From Trissonchulus latispiculum (Eukaryota; Nematoda; Enoplea; Enoplida; Ironidae): 64,000 nt of DNA. The stretch spans positions 87,014 to 151,013 of the forward strand of contig JASAND010023840.1 of assembly GCA_030248195.1 (NCBI GenBank). The letters run 5' to 3'. The position numbers and the translations under genes are program-made. The notes under the pieces were generated by a model, which did not search any database, was not told the DNA's origin, and saw only the letters and a list, made by a program, of their open reading frames with translations. Below, piece after piece: positions 12,501 through 22,076 of the stretch (the first letter of the stretch is position 1; every line of letters begins with the position of its first letter).

Positions 12501-13727
12501 AATCGTAGATCAATGGCCAACCGCTGCCACGTGATGGCACACTATAAGCCTATATCCCGAGACACCTCCTATGCCTCGTCTATGTCCGACTACGGACATG
12601 ACCATCTAGACCTGAGTTCTCGGCCTATGACTGATGACAGTCAGGAAGGTCAACCATCACCACTAATTGATTTAGATTTCGGAAATACGAAAGGAAGAGG
12701 GGAAAGGATCGTGCGCTTTTCACGACAAGTGACTTTTGAGGGTTCTGAGGACGAGAATAGTGGGTCACCTGGCCATACACAGGCTGACGCCGCCACGAGT
12801 CCTTTTAAGCGACATGTTAGGCCAACCAGTCCTGAATCTGACGGATCAGGACCTCAGACTCGCTCAGGAATTAGGAATTCCGGAAGAACTGTAAATGCAC
12901 ATTCCGTTCTGATGGTACGAACTATACCGCTGATGATCAGTCTGCTTTTAGTAGGTAGGCCGGTGGATGCGCTTTTTGACACTGGCTCATTGGTATCTGT
13001 CGTCTCACAAAGTTTAGTCGAAAAGCTGGGTTTAACCATTACGCCGGTAGAAACTTTAGGTTCACTTCGGACTGCTAACGGTGGGAAATGTCAAATTTTG
13101 GGGTATGTTAAAATACAGATTTTTTTCCGTGGAGCCGAAAGACGTCTACCCGTTCATAACTGGAAATTTTTAGTGGTCGAAAAACTTACAACAAATTGTA
13201 TCCTAGGATCTGACTTCATGGTAACCTTTCCTGGAGAAATTCCCTTAGATCTAGGGCAGCACACGATAACTTGGCCAGCGCTTGATGGCACCCGTGTGAC
13301 CTTGCCTCTTACTATACCGGCTAAACAGAAAACGAGCAAAATTTTTCAGATAGGAATGACCAAACGTGAATGTTGTACTTGTCACCTGGAGGAGGAAGTT
13401 GTTTCCCTGCCTCCCAGGCCGTTCCCTATGATTTACGTAAATCTGAATGGGCAACTCGTGCAAACTTTATTGGATACTGGCGCAAATTTGAGCTTAATGA
13501 ATGAAAGTTTGGTTAGGCACTTAAAGTTGAAGATTTTACCTATGGATAGACCTTTACGTGCTGAGGGTGTAAACGGACAGGCTTTGAAATTTCGGGGTGC
13601 TGTCAAAGTTCCCGTTGAATTTTATGATACACCAGGAATTACTGTTGAGCACACTTTTCTAGTACCAAAAGGTTTGGCAGAAGACTGTTTAATTGGGACT
13701 GACTTTTTACACGAGCATGGGGGGTGA
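9393..13727 (+). CDS. Nucleocapsid-Env-tandem protease polyprotein (giant element ORF1)
   Basis: This is one open frame of 1,444 codons. The first 35 or so codons are inverted-repeat filler. Residues 36-48 keep most of a zinc knuckle (FNCNRPGHVRREC; the first Cys is replaced by Ser), then an Arg/Asn/Gly-rich tail. Residues about 338-376 are hydrophobic and end SKANAQ, like a signal peptide. An Env ectodomain follows, with a furin-type site RPKR at 527-530, a Gly/Ala-rich fusion-peptide-like segment from 531, N-glycosylation sequons, and a transmembrane helix at about 942-962 followed by a basic, then acidic cytoplasmic tail. Two retropepsin-like domains follow, with DTG at 1196-1198 and 1361-1363 and downstream LGSDF and IGTDF. 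The order gag-env-pro is not the canonical gag-pro-pol-env. Env could alternatively be made from a spliced RNA starting at an internal ATG such as 10,417. The frame ends in a six-G run where ORF2 takes over. Confidence 0.85.
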   Translation: MLFPSGTTIISMITLIVPITWLISVSSTILVKISSFNCNRPGHVRRECRQPGGGAYRPNNQGSDRNFQRRPDANRNFRSNQNYQGRREGNFDQNGRRDRYQPSDRNYQGDHRNDRGPRREQHHGNQNYDRRDRGRDFPPEMKREYGPKFAVSCSKTQEEDRRHEGGYRSGRYSSASGSVHSEYRDDRYEGERYYSPRRRGDSRSDLSGQYSVRSARNISRDCMMHAKRCLVSPHFQHKVLMCRQPLICTCRAPQPYVPYERHVVRPPSASSFTSTEEELFVPVPRNSTRMPSARRVRKVHEPIVDTNTVAVQCSLEPTENSVEVQGSEENKPSLGQLSSVVMCLLWAMTVLVRSLRKAAVPAAWVLLAFLVSKANAQTQADTDSSRFLADEIAKIGTLVLPRWGAVLSPAGIGVISQKTEYLALIVQLAVPPMSPQWKPPEWANEEDCIDLATGKTKTDQYCVRMINQSCPQFDYLERDVDAIKLEYRKLYSGVLNTHFYSKLLSSLCRSTPGVCTSYPTPEQTHSRPKRFIEFLLAGALGLGGLANSLANTYHMGQLDYRVSAVEHGFNVLREDQLKITDSIKRIVHANEQVYAFLHHTVQDLTTLIIRARCSNFSYMRQIYMQLLAHIFTSSLRDGLNSVMRAGLHSEINPNLINLQTLKGIIRTHPSLRNSLLSQEPSLIYQFGKVYPIKIDFNTLRFGFMLEIPVPLEQEVRPLYAIHNVGYNSREKGITALAPLPEYAQRLNTGEVREIDVSECKTAPGLWFCPPNAIVTSLKAKCLQILISRPIDHMGKEFEHCREYIQVKVLDNSTIYRTTPAGVLIRTNYTEVIVARSPSLNHVAEGERVPVPATGTLWFEHGRYLHLIIGNTILTSTLGVAKTTITMSDLQEIIVPAPLGRIPLHFTELSTAAYENEQAKNLIQSQVKNYVHLPLIPLELRHGLVIVIVIVLVGCFIVWWITPCGRKFRARIRNRRGPPPRPDRPTISVPVESQKLQASLFSDDEEEPPLELGNLSVKSDPMPYRPRENLETSFAERNRRSMANRCHVMAHYKPISRDTSYASSMSDYGHDHLDLSSRPMTDDSQEGQPSPLIDLDFGNTKGRGERIVRFSRQVTFEGSEDENSGSPGHTQADAATSPFKRHVRPTSPESDGSGPQTRSGIRNSGRTVNAHSVLMVRTIPLMISLLLVGRPVDALFDTGSLVSVVSQSLVEKLGLTITPVETLGSLRTANGGKCQILGYVKIQIFFRGAERRLPVHNWKFLVVEKLTTNCILGSDFMVTFPGEIPLDLGQHTITWPALDGTRVTLPLTIPAKQKTSKIFQIGMTKRECCTCHLEEEVVSLPPRPFPMIYVNLNGQLVQTLLDTGANLSLMNESLVRHLKLKILPMDRPLRAEGVNGQALKFRGAVKVPVEFYDTPGITVEHTFLVPKGLAEDCLIGTDFLHEHGG
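9394..9757. repeat. Perfect 100-bp inverted repeat in gag
   Basis: 9,394-9,493 is the exact reverse complement of 9,658-9,757, with 164 bp between. The left arm is the misplaced one; the right arm lies in the natural nucleocapsid context. The left arm's inner end sits two bases before the first expected zinc-knuckle Cys codon, which now reads AGT (9,495-9,497). Confidence 0.95.
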
Positions 13728-16700
13728 TTTGGTCTTAAGTTTTGCGCAAGGGGGATTAAAATTGTCCAAGCCTGAGAGACCGCCCATGATTGCAAAGTTA
13801 ATCCATCACACGCCTGCCACACAGACTGCTTATAGGGTGTCAGCAATTAGGAAAGTTACAATTCCTGCTTATTCTGAAGTTACTGTGCCCGCCTTGGTGG
13901 AAAGTATGGAAAAATTGAAATATGACGGAATTTTCGAACCCTCCGAATTGAAATTTGAGAGCAATGACTCCACTATACAAGTCATGCCCGCTATGGTCAA
14001 TCTGAGACAAAGGTTAATTCCGGTTTTGATGAAAAACAAGACTGGCCACCCGTTAACTGTTTATGAAAATTCTACATTGGGCAATGTCACCCCTAAAAAT
14101 GAACTTAGGAAGGGACAAATTATGCGCGAGTACAAACCACTTGTCAATGAGCGAGGTGAGACAGTCTGTCTCAGAAATTCATTCAAGTCTAATTGTGCAA
14201 AGAACGTTAAGGGAAGCCGAGATTTCAATGTCAATATTTGCAAAATTAGTCACCCGTGTAAATTGGATGACTTCCCAGAGGCCATGCGGGAGATTTCTTT
14301 TGACAAGGAAAATTTAAGCGACAATGAAATTGGACGATTCCTCGGTCTTTTGAATGAGAACAAAATTTGTTTTTCCCAGCATCCGTTTGATATCGGAAAA
14401 TGCACCATTTTCAAAGCACATATTAACACTAGTGAGTCAAAACCAATTTACGCAACGCCCTATCGGTTGCCCGTGCATCTGAGGCAACCCTTATTAGAGG
14501 AACTGACAGAAATTCTAAAATACGGATTGATTAGGCCCTCCACAAGTCCTTGGAGCTCACCCATGATTTATGTCCCGAAACCGGGGGGAAAATTGCGATT
14601 ATGCGTAGATTTCAGGAAAGTTAACAAAATTAGCGACCCAGATGTCTATCCGATTCCTCGAATAGATGATATTATGACCTCTTTAAAGGGAGCAAAATAT
14701 TTTTCGACAATTGATTTAAGTAAAGGTTTCAACCAAATTGAATTGGACGATGAATCTAAGGCTAAAGCCAGTTTCAATACTTTTCATGGCCAGTTTGAAT
14801 ATAATGTTTTACCTTTCGGGTTAAAATGTGCGCCAGGTAATTTTCAGCGTTGTATGGAGCGCATTTTAGGAGATCTGCAATGGAAAAAGTGCATTATTTA
14901 TATCGACGATATTCTGATTTTTTCCAAAACCTTTGAGGAACATCTGGAAATTATGCAGGAAGTTTTTGATCGTTTACGTGCAGCTGATTTAAAAATGAAC
15001 CCCGGAAAGTGCCACTTTTTGAAAAAATCTGTGACCTATCTTGGGCACATCGTTTCGGAACAAGGTGTCGAGCCTCTGAAAGAGCGAATTCAGGCTATTC
15101 ATGATTTAGCTGTTCCTAAAAATATCAAGGATGTCGAAAGTTTTTTAGGAATGTGCGCGTACTATGCTAAATTTATCAAAGGATTCGCGCATCTAGCCGC
15201 ACCACTTTACTCGCTAAAAAAGAAAGGAGTTCGCTTTGTCTGGAATAATACGCAGCAGCAATCTTTCGATCTTCTCAAGAAAAGTTTAGTAGAGGCACCC
15301 GTGCTCGCTCACCCCGACTTGGCTAAAGGATTCATTCTGCATACAGATGCTTCTGATTTAGGATTAGGAGCTGTTTTCTCTCAAGAACAGGATGATGGTA
15401 AATACCATCCTGTCGCTTATGCAGCACGGTCACTCAAAAAATATGAGCGAAATTACTCTACGCATGATAAAGAATGTTTAGCTATGAAGTTCGGAATTGA
15501 ACATTTTCGGCACTGCTTGTACGGGGGTCCGCCTTTTACGCTATTCACTGATCATTCTGCCTTGAGGTGGTTAATGAAACACCCTCCTCGAAATTCTCGT
15601 TTAGCTAGATGGCAGATGACCTTTTCAGAATATGATTTTGAAATTAAACATCGGAATAACCCACAACTTCGAAACTCTGATGGACTTTCACGAAATCCAC
15701 TTTTTGCAGATATTGCTAAAGGTCTGCTTGGAGACGAAAAGGAGAATGATCGAAAATTTGTCCAAGTATATCAGGATGAAAGTGAAGAGCTAGTTGCACA
15801 CATAAATTCAGTAGTTGTTCGTAATGGAGCCCAGAGGGCTCGAGATCCTAATATTTCGGTTGTCAACAAATTACGCGCTAAAAAGGGTATAACCACTGTT
15901 CGATCCAAAGTTTCGAAGATTTCTCAACCCTCTAGTTCTAGTAGCTCAGGTGAAGAGAAAGGCCAACCTTCGCCTGAAAAACAACCAAAATTGAAAGGTA
16001 CTAGTAAAATTTCTAGATCGGATTCCGAAGAATCGGAACCAACGGTTAAAAGGCCGGTTAGACCCAGAATACTAGACTTGGACTATCCTAGTAAGGCATA
16101 TGAGAAGTCAACAGAACCGCGATCCGAACGTCCGTCTTCGGATACTAGCCGACCTAAACGGAATGACCCGGCTACAGCCATGTTTAGCGAGGTTTTTCAC
16201 CATGCCGTACGGGATAATTCTAATGTTTCTCTTAACCCTAAATCTTGGACAAAATTACAGGCTTTGCAACGAGAAGATTTACTTTTGAATGGCATTATAG
16301 ATTACAAAGTTAATGGAAATCTACCTAGCAACTTTAATCTCGCAGTCAAAATTACTTCGCTAGCTGAGCAATGCGATATGCGCGATGACGTCCTAGTGCA
16401 TTTAGAGAAAGTACGAGATACCACCCTTGAAGTTTTAGCTGTACCCGAAAGTTTACGAGATGAGGCGCTTGCTGCGTGTCATGATAGTCCCTACGCCGCA
16501 CACAGCGGGAGAAATAAGACCTGTTTTCGATTATCTCAACATTTTTGGTGGCCCGGAATGTATACGGACGTTAAACGTTGGGTAGAATCCTGCCCGCGCT
16601 GTCAAAAACGAAAAGGCCCACCCAAAAATCCAAAAGCACCTTTACAGCATGCTCCTATGGCTGTAGAACCTTTTGAACGTGTTCACTGTGATCTCATGGA

Positions 16701-18705
16701 TGTAAGCAAAGCTTCCAGAAGTGGTATGAAACATATTTTGAGTTTTGTCGACGCCTTTTCTAAATACGCCATTGCAATTCCTATTAAAAACAAGACAGCC
16801 TACACTGTGGCACAAAGTTTTCTCGAATTTGTTATTCTGCAATATGGCTCTCCAAAACTGCTTATTTCAGACCAAGGAAAGGAGTTTGTTGCGCTGCTAA
16901 ATAAGGAAATTTGCTCGCAGGTGCAAACTCGAAAACTTGAGACTACTCGCTATCACCCCGCTGCGAATGGTCAAGTTGAACGTTGGCATCGGACTTTACT
17001 TGATATGCTAGCTACAGTAACCGAAAACCACTTGGAATGGGATAATATGGTCCCTTATTGCCAATTTGCCTATAACACTTCCATAATTTCGACTACGGGT
17101 GAAACTCCGCATTACCTTTTACATGCCTTGGATCCTGTCTTGCCTAGTGCAACTAATGTTTCTATACCTACTGATCGAAAATATTCTGGGTTTGATTATG
17201 TTAGAGAGGCGACTGAAGCATTGCAATTAGCCTGGTCTTTAGCTCGCGAAAAAATAGGAGCTGCTAGAAAAGTTCAGGATGCAAATTATAATCAAAATGC
17301 AGTTGAGCCGAAATTTCAGGTTGGTGATTTGGTTATGATTAAAGCATCTAATGTCGCAAAAAGAGATCAAGTTTTCAAACTCTTAGATAAAAAAATTGGA
17401 CCATATCGTATAGAAAAAATTATTGGGTGTGTCGCAGAAGTTTATCCCGCAGGAAACCGACGCGCGAAACGGGTTAAAATTCAGTTTAATAATATGTATC
17501 CCTGTGTCGAACCTCGCGTAATTACAGCACCCGTTCACGAACATGATGATTCGAACTCCGATAAAGACGAATCTCCTGCTCCTAAGGTGCGGCACTCGAA
17601 AGCTGCCAAAGTACCGTTACAGCCGGAACCCCCTAAAACACCGCCTATTGCTGACTCTCCCTCTGAGAATGAGGATCCACGACCGCAAATTCGTAAACAG
17701 CCTAGTAGGAAATCTAAAGCTGTTCGTTCTGATACCAGTCCGGAAAAACCGGCTGTACAGCCTCGGAAACGAGTTCCACTCTCTCCTAAACAGAAGAGCG
17801 CTGCTCCCGTAAAAGTTGCTATTTCTTCTCAAGATTCCGCTTCGGATTCCGATAGCATTCCCCAATTCATGGGTGAAGAGTCTTTGACACCGGAAAAGGA
17901 CCCCATCGCCTTTAACCGTAGACATTTTTTTAATCCCGTTGACGCTCGTTGGCAACGTCACATGGCACTGCTACGCGGTCTACCGATTGACCATATTTTG
18001 CCTGAAATGATGAGGCATACCCCACTCCATGAACCTTATGAGGTCATTAACATTATCGGAGACGGGAATTGCTATTATCGTGCTATCTCACTAGCCATTA
18101 CTGGCTCTGAAGAGCACTGGTTACATATCAAGCGAGACTTATTCACATTTCTTGAGACATACGAGCATAAACGGCGTTTTCGTACACTTTTTAACGATCT
18201 GGAGTCAGTCAAAAACAGACTTACCAAGACCGCCGAATATGCCACTGATGATGAATTCTTTTTGACTGCTGCCTGGCTACGCACGCCCATACAGTCATAC
18301 TCAAAGTTTGGTCCTGTTTGGGCTTGGCAACAATTCTTGCCAGACGCTTTGCTCGGATCAAGCCAAAGTTATGAGAGAAATTCGCTCTATCTATACAATG
18401 AGAATAGCGATCACTTTATGGTAGTGCTATCCGTACAGACACCAGCCGGATTCCAATGGCCTACCAAGAACTCACCTAAAATCAAGATTATGGAACTAGT
18501 TTCTAGTTCATCTTCAAACCAGTCTTCCCCTGCTGATGATCCTAAGAAATCGGATAGATCCTCTGCACCCAATGTAGAGAAACTTTTCTCAGAAAGCCCT
18601 TTGTTTTCTGGGCCAAGTCCCCTTTTTCAGAATCCCTTTAGGAGGTCCAAGCGAGGAAACGCCTCCTCTGACCCTACCTCGGGTCGGTACTCGTCTGAAC
18701 AATAA
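13693..18705 (+). CDS. RT-RNase H-integrase-OTU polyprotein (giant element ORF2)
   Basis: This is an open frame of 1,670 codons. It overlaps ORF1 by 35 bases in the +1 frame and continues the end of the second protease. Reverse transcriptase has YPIPRIDDI, LPFGLKCAPGNFQR and YIDD at residues 403-406. RNase H begins around the Asp at 552 (HTDASDLGLG). The integrase zinc region (H...CPRC, about 929-967) and a DDE core follow (HCDLMD near 1000, SDQGKEF near 1060, NGQVERWH near 1096). After a charged, Pro/Ser-rich linker comes an OTU-like cysteine protease with DGNCYYR (Cys 1460) and a C-terminal His 1574 in SDHFMVVL. OTU enzymes are typically deubiquitinases. The frame is intact, suggesting recent activity. 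Ty3/gypsy affiliation is from RT and integrase motifs. Confidence 0.9.
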   Translation: MGLTFYTSMGGDLVLSFAQGGLKLSKPERPPMIAKLIHHTPATQTAYRVSAIRKVTIPAYSEVTVPALVESMEKLKYDGIFEPSELKFESNDSTIQVMPAMVNLRQRLIPVLMKNKTGHPLTVYENSTLGNVTPKNELRKGQIMREYKPLVNERGETVCLRNSFKSNCAKNVKGSRDFNVNICKISHPCKLDDFPEAMREISFDKENLSDNEIGRFLGLLNENKICFSQHPFDIGKCTIFKAHINTSESKPIYATPYRLPVHLRQPLLEELTEILKYGLIRPSTSPWSSPMIYVPKPGGKLRLCVDFRKVNKISDPDVYPIPRIDDIMTSLKGAKYFSTIDLSKGFNQIELDDESKAKASFNTFHGQFEYNVLPFGLKCAPGNFQRCMERILGDLQWKKCIIYIDDILIFSKTFEEHLEIMQEVFDRLRAADLKMNPGKCHFLKKSVTYLGHIVSEQGVEPLKERIQAIHDLAVPKNIKDVESFLGMCAYYAKFIKGFAHLAAPLYSLKKKGVRFVWNNTQQQSFDLLKKSLVEAPVLAHPDLAKGFILHTDASDLGLGAVFSQEQDDGKYHPVAYAARSLKKYERNYSTHDKECLAMKFGIEHFRHCLYGGPPFTLFTDHSALRWLMKHPPRNSRLARWQMTFSEYDFEIKHRNNPQLRNSDGLSRNPLFADIAKGLLGDEKENDRKFVQVYQDESEELVAHINSVVVRNGAQRARDPNISVVNKLRAKKGITTVRSKVSKISQPSSSSSSGEEKGQPSPEKQPKLKGTSKISRSDSEESEPTVKRPVRPRILDLDYPSKAYEKSTEPRSERPSSDTSRPKRNDPATAMFSEVFHHAVRDNSNVSLNPKSWTKLQALQREDLLLNGIIDYKVNGNLPSNFNLAVKITSLAEQCDMRDDVLVHLEKVRDTTLEVLAVPESLRDEALAACHDSPYAAHSGRNKTCFRLSQHFWWPGMYTDVKRWVESCPRCQKRKGPPKNPKAPLQHAPMAVEPFERVHCDLMDVSKASRSGMKHILSFVDAFSKYAIAIPIKNKTAYTVAQSFLEFVILQYGSPKLLISDQGKEFVALLNKEICSQVQTRKLETTRYHPAANGQVERWHRTLLDMLATVTENHLEWDNMVPYCQFAYNTSIISTTGETPHYLLHALDPVLPSATNVSIPTDRKYSGFDYVREATEALQLAWSLAREKIGAARKVQDANYNQNAVEPKFQVGDLVMIKASNVAKRDQVFKLLDKKIGPYRIEKIIGCVAEVYPAGNRRAKRVKIQFNNMYPCVEPRVITAPVHEHDDSNSDKDESPAPKVRHSKAAKVPLQPEPPKTPPIADSPSENEDPRPQIRKQPSRKSKAVRSDTSPEKPAVQPRKRVPLSPKQKSAAPVKVAISSQDSASDSDSIPQFMGEESLTPEKDPIAFNRRHFFNPVDARWQRHMALLRGLPIDHILPEMMRHTPLHEPYEVINIIGDGNCYYRAISLAITGSEEHWLHIKRDLFTFLETYEHKRRFRTLFNDLESVKNRLTKTAEYATDDEFFLTAAWLRTPIQSYSKFGPVWAWQQFLPDALLGSSQSYERNSLYLYNENSDHFMVVLSVQTPAGFQWPTKNSPKIKIMELVSSSSSNQSSPADDPKKSDRSSAPNVEKLFSESPLFSGPSPLFQNPFRRSKRGNASSDPTSGRYSSEQ
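18060..18435 (+). other. OTU-type cysteine protease domain at the Pol C-terminus
   Basis: The Asp-Gly-Asn-Cys motif (residues 1457-1460) with a following aromatic pair and Arg, plus a His about 114 residues later in a hydrophobic strand, matches OTU catalytic sites. Known OTU members occur in some viruses and transposons. A deubiquitinating role here is inferred from family only. Confidence 0.75.
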
Positions 18706-19865
18706 GTTTGGACGCTAAACAGTGTTGTGATTGTAAAGTAGAATCTGTATAAAATTTGTAGAAAATAGCTGCCAAGTTTGTAAAGAAATTTGTAGAAATT
18801 TAGGAATAGTGCATAGCACGCTAAACTTGTATAGTTTTGACTGTCGTAACCTTGTATTGACCAAACTTCCTTCTAGCGAATAGTGTTTTGATTTGTGAAT
18901 AAGAGGTCTCGGTTATACCATCTGTACCGATGATCTAGAATTTGGATTTTGCTAAAGTTGCTCCATGTTGGGCATTGCCTCAGTACATAACATCCGTACT
19001 GTAGGAAGAAATGTGTATTAGTTATTGCCGCTTGCTCCATGTTGGGCACAGTACCTCGACTTCAACATCTGTCGATGGTATAGGCATAAATTCGCAGGAG
19101 TTAGGTCTTCGGGCTAAGCCCATGTATTGCCCTCGGAAATTCTTGTCCGAATTGGGCATCGATAACAATGTTTGTGTAGAAAATCTAGGTTTGTAATTTA
19201 GCTAATCTAGAACCATAAAAATGTTAGAAAATCTTAGAAATAACAAAAAAATAACGAATGTACTGTATAGTTTAATGAACGTAAACTTTGTACGTAAACT
19301 GATGTAATCACTGTAAAATAGATACCTATTATAGACTTCTATTACTGTACATTATTATTGCTAGAATAAAAATAAAACTCATCATAAAAAGCAATATAAA
19401 AACATAGAAAATTCTCAAAAAATATCAAAACCATTCTTCTTCTTCTTCTTTCTTCGTTAAATAACGTTGTGTTATAGTATAATGTGTAAGTGTTATGATA
19501 GTAAATTGTGGTAACTTGCTAAGTGTAATATTAAGTCGTAAATGTACTTTTAGCTGACATTTTATAATGTTGTAACCTTTAATTAAGAAATCGCTGACAA
19601 ATTGTAACTTTTAACTGAAAATTCGCTGACCACTCTGTAACCTTAGGTAGTTTTAGGTTTAGCTGACTTCTTCTTTTCCTGAATGTTTGATAGTGTATGT
19701 TCCATAGATTCTTACTGGAATGTTCTTAGGTCTCCTCTCGTCTCTAATTGTGAGTTGCTTGTATGAATGATAATCGTTGCTAATTAGTGTGGATAGTTAT
19801 CTAACAGAGCATGGTGTTGCTAGGAACGTTCTTACTAAAAGTTGGCATGAACTTTAGATTTACGA
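18706..19865 (+). other. Untranslated stretch between pol and accessory ORFs
   Basis: About 1.2 kb, AT-rich, without a credible ORF. Two copies of TTGCTCCATGTTGGGCA (about 18,958 and 19,031) are the only clear repeat. It ends in ...GAACTTTAG at 19,857, a candidate splice acceptor eight bases before the accessory ATG. Confidence 0.5.
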
Positions 19866-22076
19866 ATGGCTCCAAAGTTGGTTGTAACGTCAGTCGAATC
19901 GAACGAGAAAATTGAAGGTGTTGCTGATCCAGAGTTCCCCTTACCGTTAGATTGTCCTGAATCCTTAAGAGGTCCTCATCGTTGGAGTAGTGATTTGCCC
20001 GAAGTGTCAGTGTATTGCGCGATCATTTGATTTTTCGAAAATATTAAAAATCAAAAATCAAGAAACAACGCGTTGATTTTTGTTTTTTGTTTTTTGTTTT
20101 CTCTGTAAAAACAAAAAACAACAGCTAGTTATTTGTGTTTAGTTTTTCCAGCAAATAAACAAAAATCAAAAATCAAAAACCAAACTTTTTCTAAAGCTAC
20201 CCGTTATTGAATTGAACTTGGATTCAAAAACAAAAATCAAGAAACAAGCGATTGATTTTTGTTTTTTGATTTCAAAACAAAAATCAAAAATCAAGAAACA
20301 AGCGCTTGATTTTTGTTTTTTGATTTCAAAACAAAAATCAAAAATCAAGAAACAAGCGTTTGATTTTTGTTATTTGATTTCAAACCAAAAATCAAAAATC
20401 AAGTAACAAGCGTTTGATTTTTTTGATTTTGTTTTTCAAACGTAAAATCAAAATTAAACTGCTCTCTTCAAGTTTAACGTTTATTTTTGTTTAAATAGTA
20501 ATTAAATATTAATTAGTTAAATATTAAATGGTTAAATATTAATTAATTAAATAATAATTAATTAAATATTAATTAAATATTTAGTTTTTCTTGCGCAATT
20601 ACCCCAGCCGTAACTTCTGATTTTTTGACCAATAACTTTGCAATTTTGAATGGGTGCATACTCGAGGTTAATAAATTCAAAAATTTAAAGATTTTAAAAA
20701 ATTTCAAAAAAATTTAAAATTTTCGTTTGGCAAGGGGGAACAAGGGGAACTGAAACATTTTTTGGAAAACATTTGCTGAAAACCTGAATACAGGGGTATC
20801 AGGGGCGCCGAGCACGAATCTGAACTTCGTTTTCCGATAAACCTTTTCGTTAGCTCAGAATGAGCTTATATACATCTTAAGCTTTAGCTCATATTAGGCT
20901 AATGAACAGCTTTATCGAAAAACGGATTTCGAATTCGTGCTCACCGCCCCTGAAACCCCCTGTTTTCAAGTTTTCAGCAAATTTTTTCAAAAAATTTTCA
21001 GTTCCCCTTGGTCCCCCTTGCCAAACAATACTTTAAAATTTTTAAAATTTTTTAAAATCTTTTAATTTTTAAATTTTTGAATTTATCAGCGTCCAGTATG
21101 CACACACAAAAATTGCAAAGTTATTGGTCAAAAAGTCAGAAGTTACGGCTGGGGGGAATTGCGCAAGAAAAACTAAATATTTAATTTATTATTTAATTAA
21201 TTAATATTTAACCAATTAATATTTAACTAATTAATATTTAATTACTATTTAAATAAAAATAAATGTTAAACTTGAAGAGAGCAGTTTAATTTTGATTTTA
21301 CGTTTGAAAAACAAAAATCAAAAAACAAAAATCAAGCGCTTGTTTCTTGATTTTTGTTTTTGAATCCAAGTTCAATGCAATAACGGGTAGCTTTAGAAAA
21401 AGTTTGATTTTTGATTTTTGATTATTGTTTATTTGCTGGAAAAACTAAAAACAAATAACAAGCTGTTGTTTTTTGTTTTTACAGAGAAAACAAAAAACAA
21501 AAAACAAAAATCAACGCGTTGTTTCTTGATTTTTGATTTTTAATAGTTTCGAAAAATCAAATGATCGCGCAATACACTGACACCGAAGGTCTCAGAATGG
21601 AGCCTGGAATGATTGATATCTACACAGATCCCCGTAGAGCTGAGTTGTTTCGTCCTAATGTGCGTGTGCAGTTAGTGTCCCAGATTGCCCAAATTTGCAC
21701 GTTCTTGTGCTTGTAATGTTTTTGGAGAGTGGGTTTAAGTTTTTATGGAGTCCCGTTCGTAGTCTTTCCATTGTCTGATGATGTGCGTTTGTCCCGTGAT
21801 CCTCATAAATTGCGTCTGCTTGAGCTTGTTCCCTCGTTAGGAGGTGGAATGTTTCGTTGTCCTAACATTAGGTGTCAGTGTCCTAAAGTCGTTATTTTAC
21901 ATGAGCATGAGGATTGGTATTATGGTAACGGTGTGCAAGTGTTGCCTGCAGAGGCTAGGTTTTTGTTGAATAACATCCATCGTGTGTTTCCGTTGCATGT
22001 CCCTTGTGATGTCTTAGATTACTATATGCGTATGCTTGGTGAGTGTCCACTATTTCATCCTATCATCCTTAACTAA
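19866..22076 (+). pseudogene. Accessory ORF A of the giant element, interrupted
   Basis: The frame opens at ATG 19,866 (MAPKLVVTSVES...) and runs into the palindromic element at 20,005. It resumes in register after the right target duplication (21,583-21,588) with ...EPGMIDIYTDPRRAELF, then meets a TAA at about 21,715. The same frame continues to 22,076 with GLSFYGVPF, MFRCPNIRC and VVILHEHEDWYY. It is a paralogue of accessory ORF B: CTFLC, CFW, YGVPF and FRCPN align in order. In B the codon at the stop position reads Asn. Function is unknown. The break by a transposon and a stop suggests it is not essential or that this copy is dead. Confidence 0.65.
20005..21582. mobile_element. Palindromic foldback element, 1,578 bp
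   Basis: The ends are TGTCAGTGTATTGCGCGATC on the left and its exact complement on the right, flanked by the 6-bp duplication CCGAAG (19,999-20,004 and 21,583-21,588). Inverted similarity continues inward through most of the element, including TTGCGCAATT.CCCAGCCG and GAGCACGAAT blocks, to a centre near 20,860-20,900. The left arm has about four tandem units of about 60 bp (AATCAAGAAACAAGCG...), against one in the right arm. No protein is encoded; frames over the tandem units are artefacts. I could not assign a superfamily. Confidence 0.85.

Noticed and set aside
20166..20406. Phe/Lys-rich ORFs on both strands
   Set aside because: They lie in about 60-bp tandem units of the palindromic element and have no coding features.
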